A DNA stretch of 64,000 nucleotides, from positions 124,001 to 188,000 of the forward strand of contig CBDCFF010000031.1 in assembly GCA_965216225.1 (NCBI GenBank), in the 5' to 3' direction. Below the pieces are notes generated by a model. That model made no database searches. It was not told the DNA's origin and worked only from the letters and a program-made list of their open reading frames with translations. The position numbers and the translations under genes were made by a program. How positions within the stretch are numbered: the stretch's first letter is position 1; each line of letters starts with the position of its first letter. Positions 41,941-51,241 of the stretch are shown here, in pieces. The stretch is from 3107 sp965216225. GTDB lineage: Bacteria > Pseudomonadota > Alphaproteobacteria > Rhodobacterales > Rhodobacteraceae.

Positions 41941-43362
41941 TCACTGCGCCTGCATGGCCTCTGCGTCCCCGGCAGAAAAGACAGACCTGAAATAATCGGT
42001 CAGAAGCATGTAATCCGCCGAATCTGTCTGCTCTTCAATCGCCGCGCCGGTTTGCGCCTGCGCCTCTGTCATCGGCACGGGGGTATCGAGTTGCGCCTGC
42101 AATTCCCGCAGAATATCCGCAATCGCGTCCGATTGCCGGGCTTCGGCCGGTATCGACACAGAGGCAGGCACGGGCTCCTCCCCCTGCTGGGTTGAGCGCA
42201 GTTGCACGAGCATGAGTGCGGTCTGCGGATCGAGGCCGATTTCGGTCATCAGATACTCCAGTTGGGCCGCAATCCGGCCTGTCCCTTGCGGCTCGGCATC
42301 CTGCCCGGACAGGGCGGCCTGCGCCGGATTCGACATCGCGGGCCGAAACTGGCCGGGCGGGGTCTGCCGCAGCGCCTCACCTGTCAGGATCAGTTGCTGC
42401 GCCTTCAGCGCCTCCAGATCCCGCAGGATTTTCACCGCCGCCTGTTCCAGTTGCAAAAGGCCATCTTCCCCCGCCGACGGCCGTGCGGCCACCGGGGCCG
42501 TATCGACCAGCGTTCCCGCATCCCGCGCATCCCGATCCAGAAGCAGTTGACGCAAGGCATTCAGTTCCTGCCGCACCCTGATGACTTCGGTGCCCGCGCC
42601 GCCCGCAGGATCGACGCCTTGCGCGGCAAGGATCGGTCGATTCTGCGGCAGCGGGCGCGACGTTTGCCAGTTGATCGCCTGGGTCAGACCGCTGGCAGAG
42701 GCATCGACGATCGAATTCGGCACCGGCCAGTTGCGCGGCAGCACGGAATAATCCTGTCGCGCGCCGATCCAGCGCAGATAGGCCGCCACTGCGGCAAAGC
42801 CGGTCAGGGACACGCGGTCAATCCCGTTCTCCGGCCCCCGTCGCGCGACCAGTTCGCCGCCTGCGGACAAGAGTGCCTCCAGATGCGGGTCGAGCGGTTG
42901 CAGGATACGCCCCGGCACCTGAAGTTCCATCACGCCATCGACCACGAAAAACTGATCGTTCGGGGTCGCGCCGTCGATTTCAAGCTGCAACTGGCCGCGT
43001 GAGTTCAGGATGACCGACAACATGCCCTTGCGCCCCATGCAGGAAAACGTGCGGGGGCGGCAGATCACCTCGAACACATCGGTGTCGAGGCGCGGAGTGG
43101 GCGCGAAACGCGCGTAGCCATCGGGATCGAACCGGAAATAGACGCCTTCGACCAGACCTTCCTGAAAGGTCGGCCAGCCGAAAGAGCCGCGCAGTTCCTG
43201 CCGGGCCTCGCTGGCGCCGATGGCGAAGGGAACCGAGGTGTCGAGGATCGCGTTGTCGGGGGTGAAGGTCTCATTCGTCGCGGTTGCCACCTGCGCCGCC
43301 GCAGGGAACGCCGAGAGAAGGCCGGGGGCCGCGCAGGCCAGAATGCGAAGAACGTGTTTCAT
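41941..43362 (-). CDS. Exported coiled-coil protein of unknown function
   Basis: A 473-residue protein with a signal peptide (MKHVLRILACAAPGLLSAFPAAAQ, cut in two for clarity: hydrophobic core 4-18, cleavage after AAA-Q). The N-terminal half is rich in beta-type segments with two cysteines (VICRPRTFSCMG); the C-terminal half (about 265-460) is Gln/Leu/Glu-rich with likely coiled coils (VIRVRQELNALRQLLL, LEQAAVKILRDLEALKAQQL). No domain is recognised. Its ATG overlaps the stop of DUF3131 copy B by one base, so they form an operon. Confidence 0.75.
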   Translation of the reverse strand: MKHVLRILACAAPGLLSAFPAAAQVATATNETFTPDNAILDTSVPFAIGASEARQELRGSFGWPTFQEGLVEGVYFRFDPDGYARFAPTPRLDTDVFEVICRPRTFSCMGRKGMLSVILNSRGQLQLEIDGATPNDQFFVVDGVMELQVPGRILQPLDPHLEALLSAGGELVARRGPENGIDRVSLTGFAAVAAYLRWIGARQDYSVLPRNWPVPNSIVDASASGLTQAINWQTSRPLPQNRPILAAQGVDPAGGAGTEVIRVRQELNALRQLLLDRDARDAGTLVDTAPVAARPSAGEDGLLQLEQAAVKILRDLEALKAQQLILTGEALRQTPPGQFRPAMSNPAQAALSGQDAEPQGTGRIAAQLEYLMTEIGLDPQTALMLVQLRSTQQGEEPVPASVSIPAEARQSDAIADILRELQAQLDTPVPMTEAQAQTGAAIEEQTDSADYMLLTDYFRSVFSAGDAEAMQAQ

Positions 43363-45059
43363 CAGAAGTCCGCCTTTGTCTGAACCGAGTGGCGCAGGGC
43401 CGGCAGCCAGTCAGCCTTCTGCGGGGGATCGGGGTAATTTCGGCGAATGCGCAGATCCTGATCGCGGAAGGCCGTGTACCAGACCTCCGTATCGCCGAAA
43501 TAGGGGGTCAGAATCATGCCCTGCACCTTGTGCAGCAATGCCGTCAGGATGATGCCGTTATTGTTCGAGGTGAAGATTTCGATCCGGCCCTGCCCGCGTT
43601 CATAAAGCCCCTCGTACATGCCGTTTTCCGGGTCATAGAGTTCAATGATCGCCTCGAACAGCACATCGGTATATTCGGTTTCCCACAGCGCCCAGAGGCC
43701 GATCGCCGCCTTGGCCGACACAGCGGCATGATCGGGCACATAATCGCCGCGCGGTGTCACGGTATTCCACGGGTAGCCGTCCGAAAAGATCGTGTCATAG
43801 GTGAAATAGGGCGGGCCTTTCACATTATGTTCGGACCGCGCAGTCATGAAGCCGGTCCGGCGCCAGCGATTTTCCTGCACCTGATATATGCGGTCGGAAA
43901 ATTCCGCCCGCCAGCCGTCGGAATGCCGCCAGTCCGGGCTGGTATCGTCATGCGGCAGATCGAAACCCAGTTCCAGCCCGTCCAGCAGATAGGATTCCGT
44001 CACCACATAGTTCTGCGAATGGAAAATCCGCGGATCGCGCCCGTCATAGGGCACCTGAATGCCAAACATCGAGGCGGTCAGAAACGGCTCTGCCCGATGC
44101 GCGAGAATGGGCCGGAATCCCCAGAGCGCAAAGCCTTTGGCGGCGTATTCCTCATAGCCCAGACGCCCTTCCTGCGCATAGACGGTCTCTCCGGTCTCCT
44201 TGTCCACGTAAGTGCCGTACAGCAACCCCTCGCTGTCGATCACATTGCTGAAATCCCATTTCAGCAACACCGAATCCACCGTATTGCCCAGATGCGGATA
44301 GCGGTTTTTCAGAATCCGCATCCAGATCAGAAAGCGGCCAATATCCAGCGCCGAAAACCCGATCTCGCCCGGCTTGTTGCCATAATCCACCTTTTCGCCC
44401 GTCCTGGTGTTATACACCTTGTTGGGCAGTTCGTTGCGAAACAGCTCCAGCCCCTTGATGGTGGTCAGAAGCCGGATCATCCGCTGATCAAATTCCGGCT
44501 TCTCGATCAGGCAAAGCTCATAGGCGGCGACGGCGGCGGCGATATAGGACGCGGTGTCCCACAGCGTTGTTGACGGATAGTTCCCGACCGAATTGGCCAT
44601 GCCGGTCGCCTCTTGCGTGAATTTTTCGAAATAATGCCAGGCAACATTGGCCGCGCGCAGTTCGCGTTCGCTCAGAAAGCCGCGCCGGTATTCATGACTG
44701 CGCACATATTCGTTGTGGCGGTTATAACCGGCAACCCGGCCAACGCCGCGATCAAGCCTGTCAAAGTAATCCTCGGGCATTTCGCACATGCGCGGCGGTT
44801 TCCGGCGCGGGGCCTCTGCGCGCACAAGGCGTGTCGTCACGGTTGGCAGATTGCCCCGCAAGAGCGCCGGAATATCATCCAGCGCCCCGCCCGCGACGAT
44901 TGGAATCACTTCCTCCTCCTGCGCGAGAAAGATTGACCGCGCCATAGTGCCAACGGCCCAGGCCGCGCCGGCCAGCACTGCCAGCGCCACCCCCAGCGCA
45001 ACCACACCGAAGCCAAGCGATTTTCGCGACTTTCCCACGTTTCGCGCCATCCGGATCAA
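43362..45059 (-). CDS. DUF3131-domain protein, membrane-anchored (copy B)
   Basis: A 565-residue protein with an N-terminal membrane helix (about 15-40), a linker, and a DUF3131 domain from about 140: NVAWHYFEKFTQEATGMANSV, YPSTTLWDTASYIAAA, LPNKVYNTRTGEKVDYGN and EGRLGYEEYAAKGFALWG. It is longer than copy A by an insert with DLPHDDTSPDWRHSDGW. It is the first gene of a minus-strand operon diverging from the ABC-like gene at 45218. A function on the same polymer is inferred. Confidence 0.85.
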   Translation of the reverse strand: MIRMARNVGKSRKSLGFGVVALGVALAVLAGAAWAVGTMARSIFLAQEEEVIPIVAGGALDDIPALLRGNLPTVTTRLVRAEAPRRKPPRMCEMPEDYFDRLDRGVGRVAGYNRHNEYVRSHEYRRGFLSERELRAANVAWHYFEKFTQEATGMANSVGNYPSTTLWDTASYIAAAVAAYELCLIEKPEFDQRMIRLLTTIKGLELFRNELPNKVYNTRTGEKVDYGNKPGEIGFSALDIGRFLIWMRILKNRYPHLGNTVDSVLLKWDFSNVIDSEGLLYGTYVDKETGETVYAQEGRLGYEEYAAKGFALWGFRPILAHRAEPFLTASMFGIQVPYDGRDPRIFHSQNYVVTESYLLDGLELGFDLPHDDTSPDWRHSDGWRAEFSDRIYQVQENRWRRTGFMTARSEHNVKGPPYFTYDTIFSDGYPWNTVTPRGDYVPDHAAVSAKAAIGLWALWETEYTDVLFEAIIELYDPENGMYEGLYERGQGRIEIFTSNNNGIILTALLHKVQGMILTPYFGDTEVWYTAFRDQDLRIRRNYPDPPQKADWLPALRHSVQTKADF

Positions 45060-45217
45060 CCCGCTTTCGTGCCGATTCCTTTCTTGATAATCCGCCCGAA
45101 GTTAACAAAGCGAGAACCCGCCCAGCATCATCTGCCTGAAGTTCTTCAATGATAATAGTCTGTTAATCCAGCCTGCGTATCCAGAGACTCCCAACGCGCA
45201 GTACGGGAATCCCGGAT

Positions 45218-47188
45218 ATGAACGACACCGGAGCACATACGCAGGACAAAGGCGCAGAACCGGCCCTGCTGGCGGACCTGCCGGATATCGACATTCGCAT
45301 GTCGGATCGGTCCGCCCCGGCCTGGGCGGGATTTCTGGCCGCTGTCTTTGCGGTTGCTTCCGGTGTCTGCCTGCTGGGCGCCGCCCTGATGGCGGCATTC
45401 TTTCAGTCACTGGTCGCAGAGCGGGGCGAACTGATTCTGGCGCCGCTTCTGCTGGCGGTCGGGGCCGTGCCGGTGATCGGCAGCCTGATTCTGGATTATG
45501 CGTTTTCGCGGGCGCTGGCAGGGTATCGCCGGATTCGGCATCGGCTCTTCCGTCAGGCGCAGGCGTATCTGGCCGGGCTGATTTTCGCCGCGCTCTCGCT
45601 GGTGCATCCGCTGCTGGGGCTGGGAATCCCGGCAAGCGCCGCCGTTTCCGCCGGCGGACTGTGGTTGCTGTCGCGCCGGGCCAGGGCCGAGCCGCTTTGG
45701 GATTTCAAACCGGCAGAGGCTGTGTCCATCCTGTCCGGACGCGACGATGCGGGGCTGGCGATCTCTCGAACGAGGCCTGTCGATCATGCGCTGACCGCAA
45801 GCATGCATCGCGTGTCGCTGTGGCTGTCGGTGCTGGTCGCGCTTGCCTCCGGCAGTTGGCTTGTCGCGCAGGAGGTTCTGGCCCCGGCGGCGCTTCCCGC
45901 CAGCGCACTGATCACGTTATGGTCGGCAGATGCCTGCGCGCGATTCTTCCGGTTGCGCTTCGGGACGGAGGCCGCGCCCGACCGGCACACGCGCGCCGTC
46001 AAATCCGTTCAACTGGTCACGGAAGAGGAAGACATGCCCGAGGGTCTGCGCATTCGCGCGCTGAGTGCGCATCACCCACGCGGCCACGCCCTGCTGTCGG
46101 AACTGTCCTTTGACGTGCCGCCTGGCTCCGTGACCGGTATTCTGGGCGACAGCGGCGCCGGGAAAAGCCTGCTGCTCCGGGCGATCAGCGATCCGTTCGC
46201 GCTGCGCAATCTGGAAGTGCGGGGCAACGTGCGCGTGAACGATGAAGACCTGTGGCGCAGAGAGGCGCGCGCGCGCAGTGTGCAATGCGTTCTGCTGCCC
46301 GCACGGCCCATTATCCTGCCAGCCTCGGGGCGCGACAACCTTGCCGCCTTTCAGGACAGCTTCGCGGCGGAACGGGGCAGGAAAATCCTGGAGCAGCTCG
46401 TCTTTTCCAGCGATCTTGTGGAAGAGATTTGCGCCGCGTCGGACGCAGGCCGGTTGCCGGACATGCAGCAAAAGGCGCTGGCCCTTGCCCGCGCCTTCCT
46501 GCTTGCGCCATCGCTCTATCTGCTGGACCGGCCAGAGGACGGGCTGCCCGACAAGCAGGTCGCAGCATTGCTGAGCCGTATCGGGCACGAAACCCGGCTG
46601 GGCCGCTCTGCCCTGCTGGTGACGGAAAACCGCGCACTGCTGGAAAGGTGCGACCGGCTGATCATTCTGCAACAGGGCAGGATTGTCGATTATGGCGAAG
46701 CGGGTGAAACCCGCGCCCGTATGGCCGCCGGATGGATGCGGTTTGTCGGCGCAAGGCGGCTGGACACCGAAGACAATCTGGAAAGCTGGGTCCGGTCGCA
46801 TTTCAAGCGCAACGGCGACGAGGCGAACCGCCGCAAGGTCTGCATGATCGCATCCGAAATGCTTGCCTTCTCCTGCCGGGGGGTAAGCGACGTGAACCGG
46901 CAGACCCTGAGTTTCGAGTTCAAGCACTTCGAGGGTCACTGCATACTGAAATTGCAGGACAGCGACGTGCCTGTCAGTTCCGCCCAGTTGCAGGCGGCGC
47001 GCAGGCAGACCGGCGATGGCGGCGAAAACACCCGCCTGTCGCCGCTGGCCAGGATTTTGCGCGACAGCCTTGGGGTAGAGACGAATGCCGCGCTGGACCG
47101 GCGCGAACTGATCGTGAAGGCAGAAACATACGATCCGCGGAAAACCGGCACGCAAAAGAGGTTCAGGGATGCGGCAACAGGCGCCTGA
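45218..47188 (+). CDS. ABC-transporter-like membrane protein with degenerate ATPase and extra C-terminal domain
   Basis: A 656-residue protein. Residues about 35-235 hold around six hydrophobic segments (an ABC exporter-like membrane part), and 277-495 an ABC ATPase domain. Walker A is intact (GDSGAGKS, 310-317), but the LSGGQ signature is PDMQQKA (about 414-420), the Walker B region is LYLLDRPEDG (Arg438 where the catalytic Glu is expected) and the H-loop histidine is Glu470. ATP binding is possible, hydrolysis unlikely. Residues 505-656 add an unrecognised domain (RRKVCMIASEMLAFSC, faintly like anti-sigma-type ATPases). It overlaps the HlyD-like gene by 20 bases. Confidence 0.78.
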   Translation: MNDTGAHTQDKGAEPALLADLPDIDIRMSDRSAPAWAGFLAAVFAVASGVCLLGAALMAAFFQSLVAERGELILAPLLLAVGAVPVIGSLILDYAFSRALAGYRRIRHRLFRQAQAYLAGLIFAALSLVHPLLGLGIPASAAVSAGGLWLLSRRARAEPLWDFKPAEAVSILSGRDDAGLAISRTRPVDHALTASMHRVSLWLSVLVALASGSWLVAQEVLAPAALPASALITLWSADACARFFRLRFGTEAAPDRHTRAVKSVQLVTEEEDMPEGLRIRALSAHHPRGHALLSELSFDVPPGSVTGILGDSGAGKSLLLRAISDPFALRNLEVRGNVRVNDEDLWRREARARSVQCVLLPARPIILPASGRDNLAAFQDSFAAERGRKILEQLVFSSDLVEEICAASDAGRLPDMQQKALALARAFLLAPSLYLLDRPEDGLPDKQVAALLSRIGHETRLGRSALLVTENRALLERCDRLIILQQGRIVDYGEAGETRARMAAGWMRFVGARRLDTEDNLESWVRSHFKRNGDEANRRKVCMIASEMLAFSCRGVSDVNRQTLSFEFKHFEGHCILKLQDSDVPVSSAQLQAARRQTGDGGENTRLSPLARILRDSLGVETNAALDRRELIVKAETYDPRKTGTQKRFRDAATGA

Positions 47189-48482
47189 GGCGGAATATTC
47201 CGTCTGTCCCCGGGGACGCCCTGCCCTGCGCAGTCTTTTGTGGTCGAGCTGGGGGCTGGGGATGGTCGGCGGACTGCTGGCCGGGTTGTGCCTGGTGCTG
47301 ACCCAGATCACGCTGCCATCGCACCGGGAATTCGCAGGCGTCCTGCAACCGGCGCGCGGCCCGGTTGCGCTGCAACTGCCTGCGGGCGTCCAGCTTGAGC
47401 GGATTCTGGTCGAACGGGGGGAAGAGGTTGCCGCAGGTCAGACGCTCGTCACGCTGGATACCGCCACGATGGAGGCGCGCCTCGCCGAGATCAAACGCGA
47501 GATAGCCGCCGACAGCCTGTTGAGGGCCTGTATTCTGGGCGCGGAATCCGAACATGCGCCCGACACCTGGGGCGACACCGGAACCGGGGGCGACACCGAA
47601 ACGCGCGCGCTTCTGACCATTGCAAGGCTGGATTGCGCCACCCGGCAGGAGGCGCGCGCCGCCGGGGAAGCACGAATCGCCGTGGAGCGTTCCATCCTGG
47701 ACGAACGCCGTGATCTGCTTGAGGATTATCTGATCGTGTCGGCACGCAATACGGTTGCGTCCACACCGACGCCCGAATCGATCCGCAAGACGCTGGCGCT
47801 GGCAATTTCGCGCAATCTGATCGACCGGATGATCGCCGAACTTGACAATGATGCGGATGCCGCCCGGACGGACCGGCGGCAGGCCGCGATAACCAAGGTC
47901 CGCGCCCTGTCAGACCGGATTGCGCAGAATCTGCGGCAGGGGGCCGTTCTGATCCGCTATCTGCAAGCCCCGCGGCTGCTGGCGCCGGATGCGGGCCGGA
48001 TCAACCGGATACGTCCGGTTCAGGCCGGGCTGAGCCTTGGCGACACCGTTGAAATCATCGAAATCGTTCCCGATGACAGCCCTTCCTTCATCGCGCGGTT
48101 CGACATCCCCGAGCCCGACGCGGCGACCCTGGATCAGGGAATGCAGGTCCGCATGAGCCTGTTGGGCGGCTGGCACAGGACACCGCTGCTGAGCGGCGAA
48201 ATCACATCGTTTTCCGGGGTTCGCGACGGCATGGTCACTGCCGAGGTCAGGCTGAGCGCGCAAAGCGCCGCGGATTTGTCCGACCCCGACGACGGCGTCG
48301 CGCTGCGCGGGCGCAATACCGCCTCCCGGCTGCGGGTAAAGCTGGACGACTACCGTATGGACGAGGAACTGCTGCGCAATCTTGACCGGCTTGCCCCCGG
48401 CATCCGGGTCCGCATATGGTCGGTCATCCAGCGGCTGCAACCGGTGCGGAAGGGTCTGCCGCCCCGCGATCCCGCCATCTGA
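47169..48482 (+). CDS. HlyD-like membrane-fusion/adaptor protein
   Basis: A 437-residue protein with one N-terminal membrane helix (about 22-46), a biotinyl-lipoyl-like segment (LPAGVQLERILVERGEEVAAGQTLVTLD), a helical hairpin region (about 100-260) and a beta-rich C-terminal part. This is the layout of periplasmic adaptors of type I secretion and Alg44-type polysaccharide exporters. It starts inside the end of the ABC-like gene, implying a joint complex across the periplasm. Confidence 0.83.
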   Translation: MRQQAPEAEYSVCPRGRPALRSLLWSSWGLGMVGGLLAGLCLVLTQITLPSHREFAGVLQPARGPVALQLPAGVQLERILVERGEEVAAGQTLVTLDTATMEARLAEIKREIAADSLLRACILGAESEHAPDTWGDTGTGGDTETRALLTIARLDCATRQEARAAGEARIAVERSILDERRDLLEDYLIVSARNTVASTPTPESIRKTLALAISRNLIDRMIAELDNDADAARTDRRQAAITKVRALSDRIAQNLRQGAVLIRYLQAPRLLAPDAGRINRIRPVQAGLSLGDTVEIIEIVPDDSPSFIARFDIPEPDAATLDQGMQVRMSLLGGWHRTPLLSGEITSFSGVRDGMVTAEVRLSAQSAADLSDPDDGVALRGRNTASRLRVKLDDYRMDEELLRNLDRLAPGIRVRIWSVIQRLQPVRKGLPPRDPAI

Positions 48483-48673
48483 GCACAATGACGCGCCTGG
48501 GCGATCATGTCGCAATCCGGCGAATCCCTGCGTGCGATTCCCCATATACTCATCACGCGGCCGCAGGAGCATCCATGACCCTGCCCCGCCTGATGCAGGA
48601 ATGTTTCAGTAAAGCCCGGACTTCCCCATGGATTGTGATCGCATGGGATTTTCGTGCATGGGGTGGCTATAAA

Positions 48674-48697
48674 CCCCCGAAAGACACAAATCGGGGG
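48674..48697 (+). promoter_or_regulatory. Inverted repeat just before the DUF484 start
   Basis: CCCCCGA (48674-48680) and TCGGGGG (48691-48697) form a perfect 7-bp stem with a 10-base loop, ending 7 bases before the TTG at 48705. It could hide the ribosome-binding site. No U tract follows. Confidence 0.45.
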
Positions 48698-48704
48698 CAG
48701 AACC

Positions 48705-49436
48705 TTGGAAAAGGAAAACTCGCAGGAAGACCGGGAAGACAATGGGCAACGGGCCGTTCTGCGCACGGCAATTCTCGACAATCCCGATCTGGTGCTTGAA
48801 GACCATGCAATCATGTATGCGCTGACAAACACCACGGACAGGCAGCGAAGCAGCGATGTCGTTGATCTGCGCGCTGTCGCGATGGAACGAATGCAGGCGC
48901 GGCTGGGCCGAATTGAAGACACCCATCGTTCAGTCGTTGCGGCCGCATACGAAAACCTTGCCGGAACGCATCAGGTTCACCGGGCCATTCTGCGAATGCT
49001 CGACCCCACCGTATTCGAGGATTTCCTGCATAACTTGGGCGGCGATGTTGCAGAGACCTTGCGGGTGGATCATCTTTGCCTGGTTCTGGAGAGCGCGCAA
49101 ACCGAAGACGACCCGGCCATGAACCGGTTGTCGGACATATTGCGGATCGCCAGGCCGGGCTATGTCAGAGACTACCTGTCCGGCGGCAAGGGCGGCGCGC
49201 GCCGAACGGTCGTGCTGCGCCATATCCAGCCGGCGGAGGCGCTGATCTACGGCGGTTCAGCGGCCGGCATCCGGTCCGAGGCCGCATTGCTGCTTGATCT
49301 GGGCGAAGGCCGATTGCCGGGAATGCTGGCGATGGGATCGAAAGACCCCCATCGTTTCCGGCCCAGCCACGGCACCGATCTGCTGTCATTCTTCGCCGCC
49401 GTGTTCGAGCGCGCCATGCGGCGCTGGCTGGCATGA
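48705..49436 (+). CDS. DUF484-family protein
   Basis: A soluble GAF-like protein of about 243 residues from TTG 48705, or 260 from ATG 48654. The pattern ILDNPDLVLEDHAIMYAL, DVVDLRAVAMERMQARL and THRSVVAAAYENLAGTHQVHRA identifies DUF484, which commonly precedes xerC. The end FFAAVFERAMRRWLA overlaps xerC by ATGA. Function unknown; linkage to chromosome-dimer resolution is by context only. Confidence 0.86.
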   Translation: MEKENSQEDREDNGQRAVLRTAILDNPDLVLEDHAIMYALTNTTDRQRSSDVVDLRAVAMERMQARLGRIEDTHRSVVAAAYENLAGTHQVHRAILRMLDPTVFEDFLHNLGGDVAETLRVDHLCLVLESAQTEDDPAMNRLSDILRIARPGYVRDYLSGGKGGARRTVVLRHIQPAEALIYGGSAAGIRSEAALLLDLGEGRLPGMLAMGSKDPHRFRPSHGTDLLSFFAAVFERAMRRWLA

Positions 49437-50407
49437 CGGCCGCTCTCTCTCCGGCGCTGCGCAGTGCGCTGGAGGAGTGGCTTGCCGCGTGCAGGGCGCT
49501 GCGCGGCCATGCCGACAACACCACAGAGGCGTATCGCGCCGATCTGCTGTCGCATCTTGGTTTCATGACCTCCCATCTTGGCGGCGGCGTGGGGCTGTCG
49601 GCGCTGAAAAATATCCGGATTTCCCACATGCGGGCCTGGATGGCCCATGAACATGCGCGCGGCGTATCTGCCCGGTCCCTTGCGCGGGCGTTGTCGGCGG
49701 TCAGGAATTTCCATGGCTGGCTGGCCGAATGCGACGGGTTTGACGCCAGCGCCGTCCTGTCGGTGCGGGCGCCGAGGATTCCCGCCAGACTGCCGAGACC
49801 GCTGGAGGTTGACGCCGCCCGGGCGATGATCGGCACGGTCGGCGATCAGGCGCGCGCCGACTGGATTGCGGCGCGCGACGTTGCGGTGCTGACATTGCTA
49901 TACGGCTGTGGATTGCGAATATCCGAGGCGTTGGGGCTGAACGGATCGGACGCGCCACTGCCTGACACGCTGCGGGTCGTCGGCAAGGGCGGCAAAACCC
50001 GTGTAATCCCGGTCATCGCGCCCGCTCGCGGGGCGGTGGACCAGTATCTGGCACTGACCCCATTCGCGATGGAAGGCACCGCCCCGCTGTTTCGCGGTCG
50101 CCGTGGCGGGCGTCTGTCGCCGCGGCAAATACAGGCGACCGTAGAGAGGGCGCGCCTGATGCTGGGCCTGCCCAAAAGCGCGACCCCACATGCCTTGCGC
50201 CACAGTTTCGCGACGCATCTGCTGAATGCCGGTGGCGACCTGCGCGCGATACAGGATCTGCTGGGCCACGCCAGCCTTGCGACAACCCAGGTCTATACCG
50301 CGATTGATCAGGCCCGCCTGATGGAGGTATATGATCAGGCGCATCCCCGCGCGAAAGCCACCTGGAACACCCGCCCGGCCGCAACAAGTTCCCGCGCCCC
50401 CGGATGA
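49433..50407 (+). CDS. xerC: Tyrosine recombinase XerC
   Basis: A 324-residue site-specific recombinase that with XerD resolves chromosome dimers at dif. The N-terminal SAM-like DNA-binding domain covers about 8-100; catalytic residues are R162 (GCGLRISE), K185 (GKGGKTR), H253 and R256 (HALRHSFATHLL), H279 (LLGHAS) and the nucleophile Y288 (TTQVYT). Pairing with DUF484 argues for the housekeeping XerC rather than a phage integrase. Confidence 0.94.
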   Translation: MTAALSPALRSALEEWLAACRALRGHADNTTEAYRADLLSHLGFMTSHLGGGVGLSALKNIRISHMRAWMAHEHARGVSARSLARALSAVRNFHGWLAECDGFDASAVLSVRAPRIPARLPRPLEVDAARAMIGTVGDQARADWIAARDVAVLTLLYGCGLRISEALGLNGSDAPLPDTLRVVGKGGKTRVIPVIAPARGAVDQYLALTPFAMEGTAPLFRGRRGGRLSPRQIQATVERARLMLGLPKSATPHALRHSFATHLLNAGGDLRAIQDLLGHASLATTQVYTAIDQARLMEVYDQAHPRAKATWNTRPAATSSRAPG

Positions 50408-50446
50408 GTGTTTGCACTGCGCGGCAATATCCTGCATGACCCTGCC

Positions 50447-51241
50447 ATGACTGACCGGATGAAGGCGCTTGGCGTCCACTTCCTGACCGCAAGCGGCGCC
50501 GTCTTTGCCATGCTGGCCATGCTGGCTGCGGTAGAGGCGAAGTGGAGTCTCATGTTTCTCTGGCTTGTCGTCGCCTTTGCGGTGGATGGCATGGACGGGC
50601 CGCTTGCCAGAAAATACGATGTCAGGAAAAACGCGCCGGTCTATGACGGGGCTTTGCTGGACCTGATCATCGACTACCTGACCTATGTGTTCGTCCCGGC
50701 CTATGCGCTTTTCAAATCCGGCCTTCTGACCGGATGGACAGGCTGGATGGCGATCATCGTCATCACCTATGCCAGCGCGCTTTACTTTGCCGATACGCGG
50801 ATGAAGACAAGGGACAATTCATTTTCCGGGTTTCCCGGATGCTGGAACATGCTGGTTCTGGTCCTGTTCGCGACCGAACCCAATCACTGGGTAATCCTGT
50901 TCATCGTCTGCGCCGTGACGGTCATGATGTTCCTGCCGCTGAAATTCATCCACCCGGTACGCACGGCCCGCTGGCGCGCGGTGTCGCTGCCCGTCGCGAT
51001 TGCCTGGGCCGGGTTTGCGGGCTGGGCCGCCTGGGTCGATTTCAACCCCGAAAGCTGGGCGCTCCGGGGGTTGATCGCCACCTCTGTCTATCTGCTGTTT
51101 GCCGGTATCGCCCAGCAGATCGTCCCGGAACGCCAGGGCGTCGCCCGTTCAATCCGGAACGTACAAGGGACCGGCCCCGTGCCGGAAGCAGAGGCCGAAG
51201 GGATTGGCAAATCGGTCAATATTGCCAAGGATGAGGCATGA
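50447..51241 (+). CDS. pcs: Phosphatidylcholine synthase
   Basis: A 264-residue integral membrane CDP-alcohol phosphotransferase that condenses choline with CDP-diacylglycerol to make phosphatidylcholine. The signature DGPLAR, twelve residues, GALLDLIID fits the DG-x2-AR-x12-G-x3-D-x3-D form of bacterial Pcs. About eight hydrophobic segments are visible. ATG 50447 (MTDRMKALGVHF) is preferred over GTG 50408 that abuts xerC. Its stop overlaps the start of the hpaH-like pseudogene. Confidence 0.92.
   Translation: MTDRMKALGVHFLTASGAVFAMLAMLAAVEAKWSLMFLWLVVAFAVDGMDGPLARKYDVRKNAPVYDGALLDLIIDYLTYVFVPAYALFKSGLLTGWTGWMAIIVITYASALYFADTRMKTRDNSFSGFPGCWNMLVLVLFATEPNHWVILFIVCAVTVMMFLPLKFIHPVRTARWRAVSLPVAIAWAGFAGWAAWVDFNPESWALRGLIATSVYLLFAGIAQQIVPERQGVARSIRNVQGTGPVPEAEAEGIGKSVNIAKDEA

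Noticed and set aside
49433..50407. Phage or island integrase
   Set aside because: Coupling to DUF484 and XerC-like length and motifs indicate the housekeeping recombinase.
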